The notes under the pieces are model-generated. The model was given only the letters and a program-made list of their open reading frames with translations. It was not told the origin of the DNA and did no database searches. A stretch of 64,000 bases of DNA from Hyphomicrobium sp. GTDB taxonomy: Bacteria > Pseudomonadota > Alphaproteobacteria > Rhizobiales > Hyphomicrobiaceae. The stretch spans positions 62,001 through 126,000 of the forward strand of contig JAEUME010000016.1 in assembly GCA_016793445.1 (NCBI GenBank), written 5' to 3'. Numbering within the stretch: position 1 is the first letter of the stretch; each line of letters begins with the position of its first letter. Position numbers and translations under genes: made by a program. Of this stretch, positions 18,699-27,416 are shown piece after piece.

Positions 18699-18709
18699 TG
18701 CCTTGTGCC

Positions 18710-19783
18710 CTAGCCAGCCGACCGGTCTTGGCGCCAGAATTCGCGCTCGACGAGTTTGAGGTCGCTCTCAACCATCTCCGCGACCAGATCCTTGAATGCC
18801 GTCTTGTGATGCCATCCCAAGGTGGTGCGCGCCTTCGTGGCATCGCCCAGCAGCTCATCGACTTCCGTGGGGCGGAAATAGCGCGGATCGATGCGCACGA
18901 GTTCCTCGCCAGTCTTGGTGTCGAAACCCACCTCGTCGACTCCTGCCCCGCGCCAGGCGATGGTGCGGCCCGCATGCGCGAACGACAGCTCGACGAACTC
19001 GCGTACCGAGTGCATTTCCCCCGTCGCCAGCACATAGTCGCCGGCCTTGGGCTGTTGAAGGATCATCCACATGCCTTCAACAAAATCGCGGGCATGCCCC
19101 CAGTCGCGCTTGGCATCGAGATTGCCGAGGTAAAGCTTCTGCTGCAGGCCGTGTTGAATTGCAGCGACCGCGCGGGTGATCTTGCGCGTGACGAATGTCT
19201 CGCCACGCAACGGGCCTTCGTGATTGAACAGGATGCCGTTGGAGGCGTGCAGCCCGTAAGCTTCGCGGTAATTCACCGTGATCCAATACGCATAGAGTTT
19301 GGCGGCGGCGTAGGGCGAGCGCGGATAGAACGGCGTCGTTTCATTCTGAGGCACCTCCCGTACCTTGCCGTACAGCTCAGAGGTCGATGCCTGATAGAAG
19401 CGCACCTTGTCGCCGATCCTCAAAATCCGGATCGCCTCCAGCAGACGCAACGTGCCCAGCGCATCGGCATTCGCCGTATACTCCGGTGTCTCGAAGCTGA
19501 CCTGCACGTGGCTCTGGGCCGCCAGATTATAGATCTCGTCGGGCTGATGATCCTGAACGAGACGGATGAGGTTCGTCGCGTCCGTCAGATCCCCATAGTG
19601 CATGAAGAACCGCGTCCGGCCTTCATGGGGATCGATATAGAGGTCGTCGACGCGCGCGGTGTTGAACGATGACGACCTGCGCTTGACGCCATGAACCGTG
19701 TACCCTTTTGCCAGCAGCAGACGGGCTAGATAGGCTCCGTCCTGTCCTGTGATGCCTGTGATCAGGGCCGTCTTTTGCGTCAT
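18710..19783 (-). CDS. gmd: GDP-mannose 4,6-dehydratase
   Basis: First step of GDP-L-fucose synthesis: GDP-mannose to GDP-4-keto-6-deoxy-mannose. It shows [18 protein letters not shown] for NADP binding, [10 protein letters not shown] typical of Gmd, and the catalytic [12 protein letters not shown] (Tyr-X3-Lys). DVVEGMW-like and [11 protein letters not shown] segments follow. ATG at 19783 gives 357 residues. A TTG at 19795 is also possible. It heads the gmd-fcl pair, transcribed opposite to the glycosyltransferases. Confidence 0.96.
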   Translation of the reverse strand: MTQKTALITGITGQDGAYLARLLLAKGYTVHGVKRRSSSFNTARVDDLYIDPHEGRTRFFMHYGDLTDATNLIRLVQDHQPDEIYNLAAQSHVQVSFETPEYTANADALGTLRLLEAIRILRIGDKVRFYQASTSELYGKVREVPQNETTPFYPRSPYAAAKLYAYWITVNYREAYGLHASNGILFNHEGPLRGETFVTRKITRAVAAIQHGLQQKLYLGNLDAKRDWGHARDFVEGMWMILQQPKAGDYVLATGEMHSVREFVELSFAHAGRTIAWRGAGVDEVGFDTKTGEELVRIDPRYFRPTEVDELLGDATKARTTLGWHHKTAFKDLVAEMVESDLKLVEREFWRQDRSAG

Positions 19784-19925
19784 TGTCTCTGTCAATCTCT
19801 ACGCCGTCCGCGCAATTTCCATCGGACGACTCCACAGTCCGTCGGTCAGCCTCCAGGGCACTGCGGTAGCGGGCCGCACTTTCCCACACACTTAGTCAGG
19901 CACCCTCATCCTCTGCGCTGCAAGG

Positions 19926-20720
19926 CTAAGGCGCTGGATAAAGTGCGTTCGACCGCCCCGTCAACCAGTACATCAATAGGCCCAGCCACTCGCGGACCGC
20001 CAGATCGCACCGCTTGAGGCCATCGGGGATGGAGGAGAAAAAGAGCAACATATCACCTCGGTCGCGCGTCCTGAAATCCACCGGATAAGGCAGGACATCG
20101 AATCCGGCCTGACGAAACACTCCCACCGCGCGCGGCATATGGCTGGCCGAGGTCACAAGCAGCCAAAGCGATCCCGGCTGCGGCGCCACAAGGTTGCGCG
20201 TAAACACGGCGTTCTCGAACGTGCTGCGCGAGCGTCCCTCAAGAATCAGCCTCTCGGGCGCCAAGCCCACGTCGCGCAAATAGTCCCCAACAGCGCCGTC
20301 CCCGCTCAGGCCCGCAAACAGGCCGCCCCAACCGCCGGTGAAGACGACTTTCGCATCGGGCCATTTCTTTGCCAGACGGATACTCTCAGTCAAACGCTCG
20401 GCCGCCTCGTTAAGGTGGAGGCTCTCGCGCCCCGCACTCACCCATGCGTCTTCGAATCCGCCCAGCATGATGATACCGCTGACAGGGCGTTCCACAGCAA
20501 GCCGGGGGAGGGGAAAACGTTCCTCCAACGGATAAATGAGAATGTTGCCAATCGGCAGCAGCCCCGCACCCACGAGCCACGCCATGCCCATCCCGGCGCA
20601 GACCGCCCCGGCCCGGCGGCGGCCTGCGTAAAGGAGCGCGATCCCAAGTGCGGTAAACATCACGGCGAGACTGGATGGCTGGAACAGGAAGAACAGGATC
20701 TTCGCCGCCGCGTGGAACAT
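19926..20720 (-). CDS. YdcF family protein (DUF218), copy 2
   Basis: A 264-residue inner-membrane protein with two N-terminal hydrophobic segments, then a DUF218 domain with SGIIMLGGF, KVVFTGGWGG, EGRSRSTFENAVFTRNL and LLVTSASHMPRAVGVFRQAG. This is close to the ElyC/YdcF layout, which is linked to undecaprenyl-carrier and envelope homeostasis. ATG at 20720 places the first helix at the N-terminus and is preferred to 20816. It resembles the shorter copy at 17104-17781, and both end with an RxEWLGL-type segment and a YWLTGR/YWLLGR motif. Confidence 0.85.
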   Translation of the reverse strand: MFHAAAKILFFLFQPSSLAVMFTALGIALLYAGRRRAGAVCAGMGMAWLVGAGLLPIGNILIYPLEERFPLPRLAVERPVSGIIMLGGFEDAWVSAGRESLHLNEAAERLTESIRLAKKWPDAKVVFTGGWGGLFAGLSGDGAVGDYLRDVGLAPERLILEGRSRSTFENAVFTRNLVAPQPGSLWLLVTSASHMPRAVGVFRQAGFDVLPYPVDFRTRDRGDMLLFFSSIPDGLKRCDLAVREWLGLLMYWLTGRSNALYPAP

Positions 20721-21018
20721 GAGATGGGCCTCTTCATCCCTTAAAGTCGCTGCCAAGTCTGCGGACTGTCCGCTCGGCAAGCATATCCCGTGTTCGGGTT
20801 GCCGGCCTACGGCCAAGCCGCCGAAACCCTCAATTGCCTGCTTTTCTGGCTTTCCTGGAACTGTTCAGATCCGCTGATATTTGTATAGTTGTAGAAGCCG
20901 GAAGCGGGCCGGTGTCTTACCGGATCATGAAGCCTATTGAAGCAATGCCTGCGTTCATCTTCACTAAAGACTAGGAACGGTATCTTTCGTCTGAGGCCCA
21001 CGGAGAGAGAGTTCACCC
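20721..21018. other. Divergent intergenic region, no gene seen
   Basis: About 300 bases between the divergent YdcF and L,D-transpeptidase genes. It likely carries both promoters. I see AT-richer stretches around 20880-20895, but no terminator or clear operator. Confidence 0.4.
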
Positions 21019-22683
21019 ATGCGTTCCGGCATCGCGAAGCACGTTTCCCATTTGGCGGCAGCCGCCCTCACTGGGTTGTTTGCCCTGTCAGCCGCTGCCG
21101 ACACGGCAGGCGCACGCGAGAAAAAGAAGGCCGCCGCCCCCCCCGAACCCGAGGTCCAGCTCACCGGCAACGCTGCCATCGCGGTCGTCGCCATCAGGGA
21201 CCAGCGCGTGTCGATTTACGATGCCAACGGCGTTGCGCTTCGTGCCCGCATCTCCAGTGGCCAGGACGGCTACGAAACGCCAGTCGGCGTGTTCAGCATT
21301 CTGCAGAAGAAGGCTGAGCACTATTCCAATCTTTATGACGACGCCTCCATGCCTTACATGCAGCGCATTACGTGGTCGGGCGTTGCCCTTCATGCCGGCG
21401 CGCTTCCAGGCTATCCGGCCTCCCATGGGTGCGTGCGGCTGCCTTATGAGTTCGCTGAGAAGATCTTTTCCCTGACCAAGCTCGGAATGCGTGTCGTCAT
21501 CTCGCGCGACGACATCGCGCCCGTCGACTTCAGCCATCGCCTGCTGCTGACGCCTGAGCCCGTGCCGGAGATGGCGGTTGCCATACCCACGGCCTATGAC
21601 CCCGACAGGGGGGACGAGGAGAACGCCTCTTTGTTGCGGCCCGACGTGAGCGACTGGCCGGCGCGCCAGAAGCTGCTCGACACCTTGAGAGCCGAAGCCC
21701 GCGACAAGGCTGAGACTGCGGCTACCGCCGTGCGCCGGTGGGAAGACCTCTCGGCAGATCTCAAGAGCCGCAAGAAGGAGTTATCGCTGATCTCCAAGCG
21801 CGATCAGATCGAGAAACTGGTTGCCAAAGCCCAGGCCAGAGTGGCCAAAGCCATCCAAAAACTTGCCGAGGCGCGCACCCCGCGCACGACCAAACGCGCG
21901 CAGAGCGAAAAGGACCTAGCCGAGAAATCTCTCGCCACCATCGAGGCCAAGGCTGCTGACGTCAGGGCTTCCGCCGCTGAGGCCGAAGTGAGCATAAAGT
22001 CACTCAAAGACGAGATTTCCGTCGCCGAGAAGGCCAAGACGGAAGCCGAGGCGGCGGCCGGCGAAGCACGCCGCAAGACGCTGCCCATCTCCGTCTTCGT
22101 GAGCTTGAAAGCGCAAAAGCTTTACGTGCGCCAGGGCAATGAGGCCGTGTTCGACACCAAAGTGGCGATCGCCGATCCCGAGCGCGTGATCGGCACGCAT
22201 GTCTACACGGCGCTGGACTATGCCAACGACGGCAACGACGTGCGCTGGAACGTGGTGACGATCTCGCGGCGCACGGCATACGACAGCGACTGGGACGATG
22301 ATCGCCCCAGCAAACGCAAGCGCGATCGAGACCAGAGCTACGCGCCGCCGGTCACGAGCGCCGCCGATGCGACCGCTGCGTTGGAACGGATCTCCATCCC
22401 CAAGGACGTGCGGGTCCGTATTTCCAAGTACGTCTGGCCCGGTTCCTCGCTCATCATTTCGGACGAGGACCTGAGCAAGGAGACGGGACCTGGAACCGAC
22501 TTCATTCTTGTGTCCAGCGACGAGCCGGCCGGCGCGCTCAAGAAGCGCAAGCGCGAAACACCTCCGCCTTCGATGTACTACGACCGCGATTTCTACGGCG
22601 ACAACTACTATTATCGTCCGCTGAACCGTTATGAACGTCGCGTGCCCATGGTGCGGCCAAAATCGCTGTTCGATTGGTGGTGA
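21019..22683 (+). CDS. L,D-transpeptidase (YkuD) with long coiled coil and second YkuD-like region
   Basis: Crosslinks peptidoglycan stems (3-3) or attaches proteins to them in the periplasm. After a signal peptide (about residues 1-33), a YkuD domain carries the catalytic HAGALPGYPASHGCVRLP with Cys near residue 138. Next come about 170 residues of Ala/Lys/Glu-rich heptad-like sequence (about 205-355), expected to be coiled coil. Then ISVFVSLKAQKLYVRQG and IGTHVYTAL resemble the first strands of another YkuD domain, but no second SHGC motif follows. The tail is Tyr/Arg/Asp-rich. At 554 residues it is much longer than a minimal enzyme. Confidence 0.88.
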   Translation: MRSGIAKHVSHLAAAALTGLFALSAAADTAGAREKKKAAAPPEPEVQLTGNAAIAVVAIRDQRVSIYDANGVALRARISSGQDGYETPVGVFSILQKKAEHYSNLYDDASMPYMQRITWSGVALHAGALPGYPASHGCVRLPYEFAEKIFSLTKLGMRVVISRDDIAPVDFSHRLLLTPEPVPEMAVAIPTAYDPDRGDEENASLLRPDVSDWPARQKLLDTLRAEARDKAETAATAVRRWEDLSADLKSRKKELSLISKRDQIEKLVAKAQARVAKAIQKLAEARTPRTTKRAQSEKDLAEKSLATIEAKAADVRASAAEAEVSIKSLKDEISVAEKAKTEAEAAAGEARRKTLPISVFVSLKAQKLYVRQGNEAVFDTKVAIADPERVIGTHVYTALDYANDGNDVRWNVVTISRRTAYDSDWDDDRPSKRKRDRDQSYAPPVTSAADATAALERISIPKDVRVRISKYVWPGSSLIISDEDLSKETGPGTDFILVSSDEPAGALKKRKRETPPPSMYYDRDFYGDNYYYRPLNRYERRVPMVRPKSLFDWW

Positions 22684-22756
22684 GAGGGCTCGCGTTCCAC
22701 GCAACGCCAGATAGCCGCGCGTGGTAACGGATGCGGGGGCACGACGAGGTATCAGC

Positions 22757-23200
22757 ATGATTTCTGTGCCGCTCATCGGGCCGGCTAATCGCAACCGCGT
22801 GACGCTTGGCGTTCAAGCCGCCGTTACGGATAGGGATGGACGAATCCTGCTGGTGCGGCACGGCTATCGTCCGGGCTGGCATTTTCCGGGCGGCGGGGTG
22901 GAGCGCGGAGAGTCGCTGAAGTCAGCGATAACCCGGGAGCTCGAAGAGGAAACAGGCGTCGTGCTTCTGGAGGATGCGCGCCTGTTTGGCATCTACGCAC
23001 ATTTTGATGCGTTTCCCGGAGATCATATCGTGCTCTTCGTCGCGACGGCGTGGCGGCGCGAACGTGTTCCTCCGCCCAACAGCGAAATCGTCGAGCATGG
23101 CTTTTTTCCTCTCGATGCCTTGCCTGAGGGAACTATGCCGACAACGCGACGCCGGTTGGAGGAGATCCTCGGCCAAGCGCCTCGCTCCGCCCACTGGTAG
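22757..23200 (+). CDS. Nudix hydrolase
   Basis: Hydrolyses a nucleoside diphosphate linked to another moiety. The substrate cannot be told. The Nudix box is complete: GGGVERGESLKSAITRELEE continuing with ETGV, giving the G-X5-E-X7-REUXEEXGU pattern. LVRHGYRPGWHFPGG precedes it. ATG at 22757 has GAGG eight bases upstream and yields 147 residues. GTG at 22721 is a less likely start. It stands alone between the transpeptidase and the cofactor genes. Confidence 0.93.
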   Translation: MISVPLIGPANRNRVTLGVQAAVTDRDGRILLVRHGYRPGWHFPGGGVERGESLKSAITRELEEETGVVLLEDARLFGIYAHFDAFPGDHIVLFVATAWRRERVPPPNSEIVEHGFFPLDALPEGTMPTTRRRLEEILGQAPRSAHW

Positions 23201-23305
23201 GCACGCCCGCATCCCGCACCCGGCATTGGACATTTTTTCCAATCACAGACGCGCTTGGCGATTTCGAAACGGTCGGAATTTGCTCTAACCGCCGGGGGCT
23301 GCCCT

Positions 23306-23638
23306 CTACGAGCGGTGCCAATGCCGGCCACACTCCGGGCAGACATATGCATCGGCCGGATCAGCGCCGGCTGACGCATCACAGGCCGCGACCTGCACCC
23401 AGAAACCCGCCGCGCCGGGAGGCGCGCAGCAGTGCTCTGTTGCCAGACGCTCCATGATCCAGCCTTTGAGGCAGGCCCCGAGGGCGCGAACACCGATCCC
23501 AGATCCGGCAGGTGACGGCGCAGCCTCTGCCGTGGCGCGTGGGGTCGAGGCCGAACTTCCAGACTGCAGTTGCCGATCAGATCTTTTGGCGGGAATTGCC
23601 GATGCCATGAAGTGCTCCAGAGCTGTAAGGCATGCCAT
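23306..23638 (-). CDS. Small Cys-rich hypothetical protein
   Basis: An unrecognised frame of 110 residues (or 100 from ATG at 23608). Its C-terminus has several Cys (EHCCAPP, VAACDAS, YVCPECGRHWHR), ending in a zinc-ribbon-like CPECG. No signal peptide or membrane segment is evident. A 21-base inverted repeat begins directly upstream of the first ATG. It lies downstream of the DUF447 gene on the same strand. It may be real, but spurious frames are common at this GC content. Confidence 0.4.
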   Translation of the reverse strand: MACLTALEHFMASAIPAKRSDRQLQSGSSASTPRATAEAAPSPAGSGIGVRALGACLKGWIMERLATEHCCAPPGAAGFWVQVAACDASAGADPADAYVCPECGRHWHRS

Positions 23639-23659
23639 ATCACAATCTATAGTTGTGAT
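23639..23659. promoter_or_regulatory. 21-base inverted repeat, possible operator
   Basis: ATCACAA and TTGTGAT arms (7 bases each) flank TCTATAG, whose core CTATAG is itself palindromic. It lies between the DUF447 stop and the small Cys-rich frame, in a short AT-rich stretch. It fits a dimeric regulator site. It could also be part of a weak hairpin at the end of the cofactor operon. Confidence 0.4.
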
Positions 23660-23686
23660 AAAGCCTCATGCAGCTCTTAGTTGCTT

Positions 23687-24265
23687 TTAGGTCCGGTCCA
23701 ACGGCTTTGCGGCCTGCCAGGCATCGACCTTGGCCATCAGCCAGCCCCAGGCCTCGACCTCACGCGGACCTGCTGTCTTAGAAATGGCAATCTCAAGATA
23801 TTTCAACTCGTTCTCGACCTTCTCGGGGGGAAGCATCTTGAGCCGCGTGGTCAGCACCGCAAGCTCCAACACGGCCGCCTGCGCACGGTTGAAGCCATCC
23901 CAGCCCTTATGCGTTTCTCGATGCGCTAATGCACAGACAAAACGCGGACGCAGCTCGTCTTCGATGACGCGTTCCACCTTCAATTCCCAGTGCGTGACGC
24001 AATCCTTGAGCCGGCCGCCGGGAATGGCCGTCGTCGGCACCACGGGCCAGTCTTTGCGGCCCGTGACGCAACCGGCGAACACGCGCACATCGTCGGTGTG
24101 GCTTGCCGCGGCAAACGGGTTAGCGCGCAGGTTGTCGAGCGTGCGCGAAGGCTTGAAAGGCGCGATGACCCAGTGCTTGCCCTCCTCGATCAGCCCCAGT
24201 GGCGCAACGTGAACCTCGCCATCGGCGCTCATGGTGGTCACGATAGTTTCGACGATGCGCGGCAT
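23687..24265 (-). CDS. DUF447 family protein, C1-cofactor biosynthesis-associated
   Basis: A 192-residue cytoplasmic protein. Its N-terminal half (VETIVTTMSADGEVHVAPLG and APFKPSRTLDNLRANPFA) resembles the flavin-reductase-like split barrel of DUF447. The family is found in methanogens and in methylotrophs that use tetrahydromethanopterin. Its exact reaction is not established to my knowledge. It is the last gene of the leftward cofactor operon, with its ATG overlapping the end of the dihydropteroate-synthase-like gene. Confidence 0.8.
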   Translation of the reverse strand: MPRIVETIVTTMSADGEVHVAPLGLIEEGKHWVIAPFKPSRTLDNLRANPFAAASHTDDVRVFAGCVTGRKDWPVVPTTAIPGGRLKDCVTHWELKVERVIEDELRPRFVCALAHRETHKGWDGFNRAQAAVLELAVLTTRLKMLPPEKVENELKYLEIAISKTAGPREVEAWGWLMAKVDAWQAAKPLDRT

Positions 24266-25722
24266 CAGACTTCGTCCTCCTCGTCGCGGCGCGATTTCTC
24301 ACGCTTGCGCGCACCGTCCGCCTCCTTGGCTTGGAGCGTTGCGCCTTCCGGCGCGTGACGCGTGAGATCTTCGCTCTTCTTGTCGGCAGCCACGCCCCAA
24401 TCGAGCGGACTGTCCTGCACATAGCGTTTGCCGAGCTGCAGCGCGATTTCCGCCTTTGCCAATTCGTATCCCAGATAGAACGCGTGGGCGCCGTCCGCGT
24501 CTACACCGAGCTTTGAAAACAGCTCGAAGGGATCGGTCGCGGTGTGATGGCCATCGCGGTTGGCGATGTGAATGAGCTTTTCGCCCTTGTGAATGCGAAA
24601 ATTGTTATCTCGGATCTCTTCTGCCGCCTTGGCGATCTCGGCATCGCTCATGGGATTGGGGAGAAGATCGTGCAGGGAGATCAGCCCGTTGCCGCCATAC
24701 CCCTTGGGCAGGCTTGAATCGGCCCGCGCGCGATAGAGCAGCCGGCGCGCCGCGTCGTGCTCCTCGATGGTGCGGCACGTGTGCGGGGAAACCTGCACGA
24801 TAAGGACGTTGGTGATATGAAGCTCCGAGCAGATGGCAAGCAGCATGGCTGTCACGCCTTGGCTATCGGCTTCCGTCAGCTCCGTCAGATTTCCCGTGCC
24901 CATAAGGATCTCGACGTCAGGGCGTGCGCGGCGCAATTGGGCGTAGCGCTCAATGGACGTGGTGAAGCCGAAATGCACAGGGTCCAGGATGGGATCGGCA
25001 ATGTGAGGAATCTTCCTTTTCCTGGCGAGGTCGATCGCACGCAGAAGAGACGCCAGATCGCCGTGCGGCCTGGGCACCAGGACCGGCGTGCACTTGGTGC
25101 CCGTCACCGCATCGAGCGTCGTCTCATCTAGGCTCAGAACGTAATGCGCACCGGCCTTCGCGCCGCGCCGCAGTTCCTCCACGTCGCCGCTATCGACACT
25201 GACCTTGAACCCGGCTTTGACAAGGGCCGCGACCATGTCTTCGAGATGCGGAAATGCCGTGTCGGGCTGACAGCCAATGTCGATGACATCGGCGCCCTTC
25301 GCGCGCTGCTCAGCCGCGCGTGCAAGCATCTGTTCAACGCTTAGAGCCGTGGCATCGACGGATTCGGCAAAGATGCGCAAATCGTACTTGGAGAAGTCGG
25401 GTGGCTTGCCGCCACGGCCCAGATATTGCGGAAGGTCCGCAAGCTCGTCCGGCCCGCGCTCGAACTGTACCCCGAAATGACTGCTCAAGCTGACGAGATT
25501 CATGCGCGCGCGGCCCGGCACGATCACGCGATCGGCCTCCAGCGGGCCCTTCAGACGGTTGCGCACGATCGCTTCCGTCATGAGCGCGGCGACCTTGATG
25601 CCAAGATTCGACACCGACCACGTGCCGGGCGCCAGCCCCGCTTCCGTGACGGTCGATTTCAACCTGGCCTCGGCAAGCCGTCCGGTCAGGAAAAGGATGC
25701 TGTCTTTTGCGTCTTGAGCCAT
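24265..25722 (-). CDS. Dihydropteroate-synthase-like protein (DUF6513) of H4MPT biosynthesis
   Basis: A 485-residue protein whose central part has the pterin-binding TIM-barrel features GADVIDIGCQPDTAFPHLED, KVSVDSGDVEELRRGAKAG and YVLSLDET. It matches the archaeal/methylotroph DHPS-like family that is proposed to act in tetrahydromethanopterin assembly, where the pterin is joined to a ribofuranosyl-aniline rather than to p-aminobenzoate. The C-terminal part has FYLGYELAKAEIALQLGKRY and a charged tail. It overlaps the flavoprotein gene upstream by about 37 bases. Function in the pathway is inferred. Confidence 0.85.
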   Translation of the reverse strand: MAQDAKDSILFLTGRLAEARLKSTVTEAGLAPGTWSVSNLGIKVAALMTEAIVRNRLKGPLEADRVIVPGRARMNLVSLSSHFGVQFERGPDELADLPQYLGRGGKPPDFSKYDLRIFAESVDATALSVEQMLARAAEQRAKGADVIDIGCQPDTAFPHLEDMVAALVKAGFKVSVDSGDVEELRRGAKAGAHYVLSLDETTLDAVTGTKCTPVLVPRPHGDLASLLRAIDLARKRKIPHIADPILDPVHFGFTTSIERYAQLRRARPDVEILMGTGNLTELTEADSQGVTAMLLAICSELHITNVLIVQVSPHTCRTIEEHDAARRLLYRARADSSLPKGYGGNGLISLHDLLPNPMSDAEIAKAAEEIRDNNFRIHKGEKLIHIANRDGHHTATDPFELFSKLGVDADGAHAFYLGYELAKAEIALQLGKRYVQDSPLDWGVAADKKSEDLTRHAPEGATLQAKEADGARKREKSRRDEEDEV

Positions 25723-26288
25723 GTGAGCCTGGCCTCAACGGCCTCTCGCAGCGCCGCCACCGTCTCGACGACGGTCGTCGCCTCGAACGACTTGAGCTTT
25801 TCGGTGTTTTCAAGATCGATGCGCCGCGGATAGACCTTGACCATTCCCTTGGGCGCTTCGGTATCCATTTCAGGCGCGGTATCGCACGCGAACACGATCG
25901 AGGGCACGCGGCACTTGCCGGCCTGAGCGAACACATTGGTCGCGAGGTTGTCGGAAATTCCAGCCACGCACTTGGCAACGGTGTTGGACGTCGCGGGCGC
26001 CAGGATCAAGGTGTGATAGACGCCGTAGTAGAACGCGCCGACGGGGGCTGCGCTTGCCGTGGTATCCTTGAAAATGCGCACATCGGCCGGCAGTTCGAGA
26101 TCTTGCTTGTACATGCGGATGACCTCGGCAGCGGCCCGGGAGACGAACACATCCAGATGAGGAAGCCTGCGCATGATCTCCAGGCTCTCCTTGAAGAAGT
26201 GCCCTGAGCCGGTCAGCGCCCAGCCAAAACGCGGTACGGTGACGCCCTTGAGTTCTTTTTCGTAATCCATGACTACCGCGCCTAGCAT
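25686..26288 (-). CDS. Archaeal-type flavoprotein, DmrB-like dihydromethanopterin reductase candidate
   Basis: A 200-residue flavoprotein-family member with WALTGSGHF at the start, VSRAAAEVI, and the FMN-site pattern PATSNTVAKCVAGISDNL. DmrB-type proteins reduce dihydromethanopterin to the active tetrahydro form in some methylotrophs. That role fits the neighbours, but it could act elsewhere in the pathway. ATG at 26288 has GGAG five bases upstream. It sits between an MfnE-like kinase and the DHPS-like gene. Confidence 0.78.
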   Translation of the reverse strand: MLGAVVMDYEKELKGVTVPRFGWALTGSGHFFKESLEIMRRLPHLDVFVSRAAAEVIRMYKQDLELPADVRIFKDTTASAAPVGAFYYGVYHTLILAPATSNTVAKCVAGISDNLATNVFAQAGKCRVPSIVFACDTAPEMDTEAPKGMVKVYPRRIDLENTEKLKSFEATTVVETVAALREAVEARLTWLKTQKTASFS

Positions 26289-26330
26289 GCCCGCTCCCCC
26301 GCGTCGATGGCGGGCGCGCCCGTTAACGCT

Positions 26331-26957
26331 TCAAGGGTGAGGCGCGCCGACGAGACGCGCCAGGACGGCATCATCGCCGGGGCCCAGAACCTGCCAGGAC
26401 ACACGCGCACGCTCCACGATCCCCGGAAAGGCCAGATCCACCACACCCTCGTCCGCGAGGTCCTGCGCCGAGCTTTCAGGTGCAGCGGTGACCGATTTGA
26501 GCAGCACGACTTTGAGCCCGCCCAGGCGCTCGCCAAGGCGTGCGGCCAGCCCGTCCGATGTGATGGTCCAGTCGGCGGGAATATCCTTGTCGTCCTGACA
26601 CATGCGCCAGGGCAGCCACACCGGGATCTGGCCGGCAGCCAGCACGCGGGCAAAGCCCTCGATGCTGTCGGCAGGAGCCATGCGGGGCTCCATGGTGAAG
26701 AACAGCTCGGCCATCTGATGCATGCCGAGAATGGCAAGCCGGTGCGCGGAGGTGTCGTCGAAGCGCAGCGCGTTCTGCAGGTTGCGCACCTTGTCGGCAA
26801 ACTGTCCGCCACCCGGCACGACGATCACTGGGCGTGTCGCCTTGGCGATAAGCGCCAACACGCCATGCAGGCGCCCCGTCTCCGCCAGCGAGCCGCCAAC
26901 CTTGATGATGACAGGGGTTGTGTCCTCCAGCGCGCCCTCAGCCACGGCCGAATTCAC
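26331..26957 (-). CDS. Amino acid kinase family protein, MfnE-like (methanofuran biosynthesis)
   Basis: A 208-residue kinase of the aspartate/glutamate/uridylate kinase fold: VIIKVGGSLAETG, VIVVPGGGQFADKVR and TITSDGLAARLGERLGG. In methanogens MfnE phosphorylates an aminomethylfuran phosphate during methanofuran synthesis, and homologues sit with H4MPT genes in methylotrophs. GTG at 26957 overlaps the end of the FolB-like gene by 20 bases. A second GTG at 26945 is equally possible. The longer frame to 27206 lies antisense-like in the aldolase and was not used. Confidence 0.78.
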   Translation of the reverse strand: MNSAVAEGALEDTTPVIIKVGGSLAETGRLHGVLALIAKATRPVIVVPGGGQFADKVRNLQNALRFDDTSAHRLAILGMHQMAELFFTMEPRMAPADSIEGFARVLAAGQIPVWLPWRMCQDDKDIPADWTITSDGLAARLGERLGGLKVVLLKSVTAAPESSAQDLADEGVVDLAFPGIVERARVSWQVLGPGDDAVLARLVGAPHP

Positions 26958-27357
26958 GCGCGGCAGCTTTGGTAGCGGGACGAATGATCTCGACGCCGCG
27001 TAGCGGCCCACGCTCCAGTTTTTCCAGCCGCACGCGCACCGCAACGATGCGCGGATCGGTAAGGCAGCCAGCTGCAATGCGCTCTGCGAACGTCTCGACG
27101 AGGTTGATATGGCCTCCCCGCGCCAGCGCCACGATTGCGTCGATGATATCGGCGTAAGATGGCACCTCCACCATGGCGTCATCGACCGAATGAACCTGCG
27201 GCGCAAGCCGCGCCTCGACCGTGAACGCCACCTTCTGCGTGACGCCCTGCTCCTCGGCGTAGACGCCGACGTTGCAGTCGACGATGAAATCCTTGATGAA
27301 GATCGTGTCGCCGATTTCGCGCTTGGCAGCAGACTTCGCGGTGGTCTTCGATCTCAT
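26938..27357 (-). CDS. folB: Dihydroneopterin aldolase-like protein (FolB family)
   Basis: A 139-residue FolB-fold protein that would convert a dihydroneopterin derivative to 6-hydroxymethyl-dihydropterin, the pterin precursor. It shows FIVDCNVGVYAEEQGVTQKV, YADIIDAI and NLVETFAERIA, the usual substrate-site motifs. The first 14 residues are a Lys/Ala-rich extension. Its place between mfnB and the MfnE-like kinase suggests it serves tetrahydromethanopterin rather than, or as well as, folate. Confidence 0.87.
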   Translation of the reverse strand: MRSKTTAKSAAKREIGDTIFIKDFIVDCNVGVYAEEQGVTQKVAFTVEARLAPQVHSVDDAMVEVPSYADIIDAIVALARGGHINLVETFAERIAAGCLTDPRIVAVRVRLEKLERGPLRGVEIIRPATKAAAREFGRG

Positions 27358-27416
27358 GTCCTTGACGCCCTTATGCGACGTTCATCTTGTTATTGGCTGT
27401 CTGCCCACACATCGCT

